DNA of 7,173 nt from NCBI GenBank assembly GCA_002707905.1, contig PAOF01000040.1, forward strand, positions 18,308-25,480. The letters run 5' to 3'. Source of the stretch: Fidelibacterota bacterium (GTDB lineage Bacteria > Fidelibacterota > Marinisomatia > Marinisomatales > S15-B10). Position numbers and translations under genes: made by a program. The notes under the pieces are model-generated. The model had not been told where the DNA came from, did no database searches, and worked only from the letters and a program-made list of their open reading frames with translations. Every line of letters begins with the position of its first letter. Position 1 is the first letter of the stretch. Shown here piece after piece: positions 6,287 to 7,173 of the stretch.

Positions 6287-7173
6287 TTAATTGGATTTAA
6301 AGAATGACTTTATTGATTTAACAATATATTCAATTTCATTTTCAGTTAATTCAGGATACATTGGTAAAGATAATATTTGATTTGTTATATCATGTGAATT
6401 TTGAAATAATTCGATTGAATGATCTAAACTAGAAAATGGTTTTAAAAATGGTAAAGCCTTAGGATAATGTATGCCTGTAGAAATTCCTTTTTTCAATAAA
6501 TATGTTTTCAATTCATCTCGAAAAGAAGTTTTTATACAATAAATATGAAATATATGTTTGATTGAATCATCTATGAATGGAATTTGAATATCTCCAATAT
6601 TTTTTAACAAACTAGAATATGATTTGGCTATCTTTAGTCTTTTTGAATTCCAATCATTTATATATTTTAATTTAACAGATAAAATTCCAGCTTGAATTCC
6701 ATCGAGTCTACTATTAATTCCTTCTATTAAATGATCATGTTTGTTTAATGCTCCATGATTAGCAATTCTCCGAATCCTTTCAGATAATCTTAAATCATTT
6801 GTTATTAATGCTCCACCATCACCAAATGCCCCTAAGTTTTTTCCAGGATAAAAACTAAATGTACCAATTTGACCAAAAGTACCAACTTTTTTGTTATTAT
6901 ATTCTGAAAAATGTGCTTGAGCACAATCTTCTACTAAAGCAATTTTATTTTTAATACAAATATCTTTTATTTGCTGAATTTCTGAAGGTTGACCATATAA
7001 ATGAACTGGTAAAATAGCTTTTGTTTTTTTTGAAATTTTAGATTCAATTTTTTTTACATCAATATTAAATGTTTTTGGATTAATATCAACAAAAACTGGA
7101 ATAGCTCCACATTGCAAAATTGCTTCTGCAGTTGAAATCCAACTTAATGAAGTTGTAATTACTTCATCACCCT
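6287..7173 (-). CDS. DegT/DnrJ/EryC1/StrS-family PLP sugar aminotransferase (N-terminus outside window)
   Basis: This cytosolic fold-type I aminotransferase should convert a nucleotide-linked keto sugar into an amino sugar using pyridoxal phosphate. The reading frame is open to the window edge: the bases before the internal TTG at 7117 encode GDEVITTSLSWISTAEA, matching the family's 'GDEVI..S.T..ATA.AI' block. The gene therefore extends beyond 7173. Of 294 visible residues, VEDCAQAH holds the Asp (about 82) that contacts the pyridine nitrogen. FYPGKNLGAFGDGG holds the Schiff-base Lys (about 111). NSRLDGIQAGIL, GIHYP and LSLPMYPEL are typical C-terminal landmarks. Full-length members are about 360-390 residues, so some 70-90 are missing. 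Beside an initiating sugar transferase it probably supplies an amino sugar for the same glycan; the exact sugar is unknown. Confidence 0.92.
   Translation of the reverse strand, partial: GDEVITTSLSWISTAEAILQCGAIPVFVDINPKTFNIDVKKIESKISKKTKAILPVHLYGQPSEIQQIKDICIKNKIALVEDCAQAHFSEYNNKKVGTFGQIGTFSFYPGKNLGAFGDGGALITNDLRLSERIRRIANHGALNKHDHLIEGINSRLDGIQAGILSVKLKYINDWNSKRLKIAKSYSSLLKNIGDIQIPFIDDSIKHIFHIYCIKTSFRDELKTYLLKKGISTGIHYPKALPFLKPFSSLDHSIELFQNSHDITNQILSLPMYPELTENEIEYIVKSIKSFFKSN

Noticed and set aside
7115..7117. TTG at 7117 as the true start of the aminotransferase
   Set aside because: The frame remains open to the window edge, and the residues encoded upstream match the conserved family block, so the real start is outside the window.

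Overview
The window is about 7.2 kb of very AT-rich DNA (roughly a quarter G+C, judged by eye). Every convincing gene lies on the minus strand, so transcription runs from high to low coordinates. An outer-membrane Wzi-type barrel, polyprenyl-phosphate sugar transfer and tight gene packing indicate a Gram-negative (diderm) bacterium with a small, streamlined, AT-biased genome. The style resembles uncultured marine lineages of the Bacteroidota/Marinimicrobia (FCB) kind. That placement is inference from composition and gene content; no marker here proves it.

Layout in transcription order. (1) 7173-6287: DegT/DnrJ/EryC1-type PLP sugar aminotransferase, cut at its N-terminus by the window edge. 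(2) 6286-6185: a 102-base gap with a 14-bp palindrome and weak promoter-like boxes. (3) 6184-4796: membrane-bound polyprenyl-phosphate sugar-1-phosphate transferase (WcaJ/WbaP type), with a TTG start. (4) 4794-3213: a Wzi-family capsule assembly outer-membrane protein, split into two overlapping frames at an 11-base homopolymer. (5) 3216-2086: membrane-anchored family 2 glycosyltransferase, whose GTG start overlaps the stop of the barrel gene. (6) 2085-2023: a short gap with a plausible promoter and a strong ribosome binding site. (7) 2022-775: seryl-tRNA synthetase. (8) 752-36: 1-acylglycerol-3-phosphate acyltransferase.

The first four genes form a coherent surface-polysaccharide module. The aminotransferase would make a nucleotide-linked amino sugar. 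The phosphoglycosyltransferase would load the first sugar-phosphate onto the lipid carrier, the GT2 enzyme would extend the glycan, and the Wzi-like barrel would hold or organise the polymer at the outer membrane. The last two genes, serS and plsC, are housekeeping genes placed directly behind the module. They probably have their own promoter but share the strand, and no terminator separates them from it.

The most notable feature is the frame break in the Wzi-like gene. It falls exactly in the longest homopolymer I found in the window (A11 in the sense strand). Removing one A gives a continuous, family-typical protein of about 526 residues. It could be a sequencing or assembly error, a phase-variable contingency tract, or a site of transcriptional slippage. 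I found no CRISPR array, tRNA, rRNA, insertion sequence or clearly new system.
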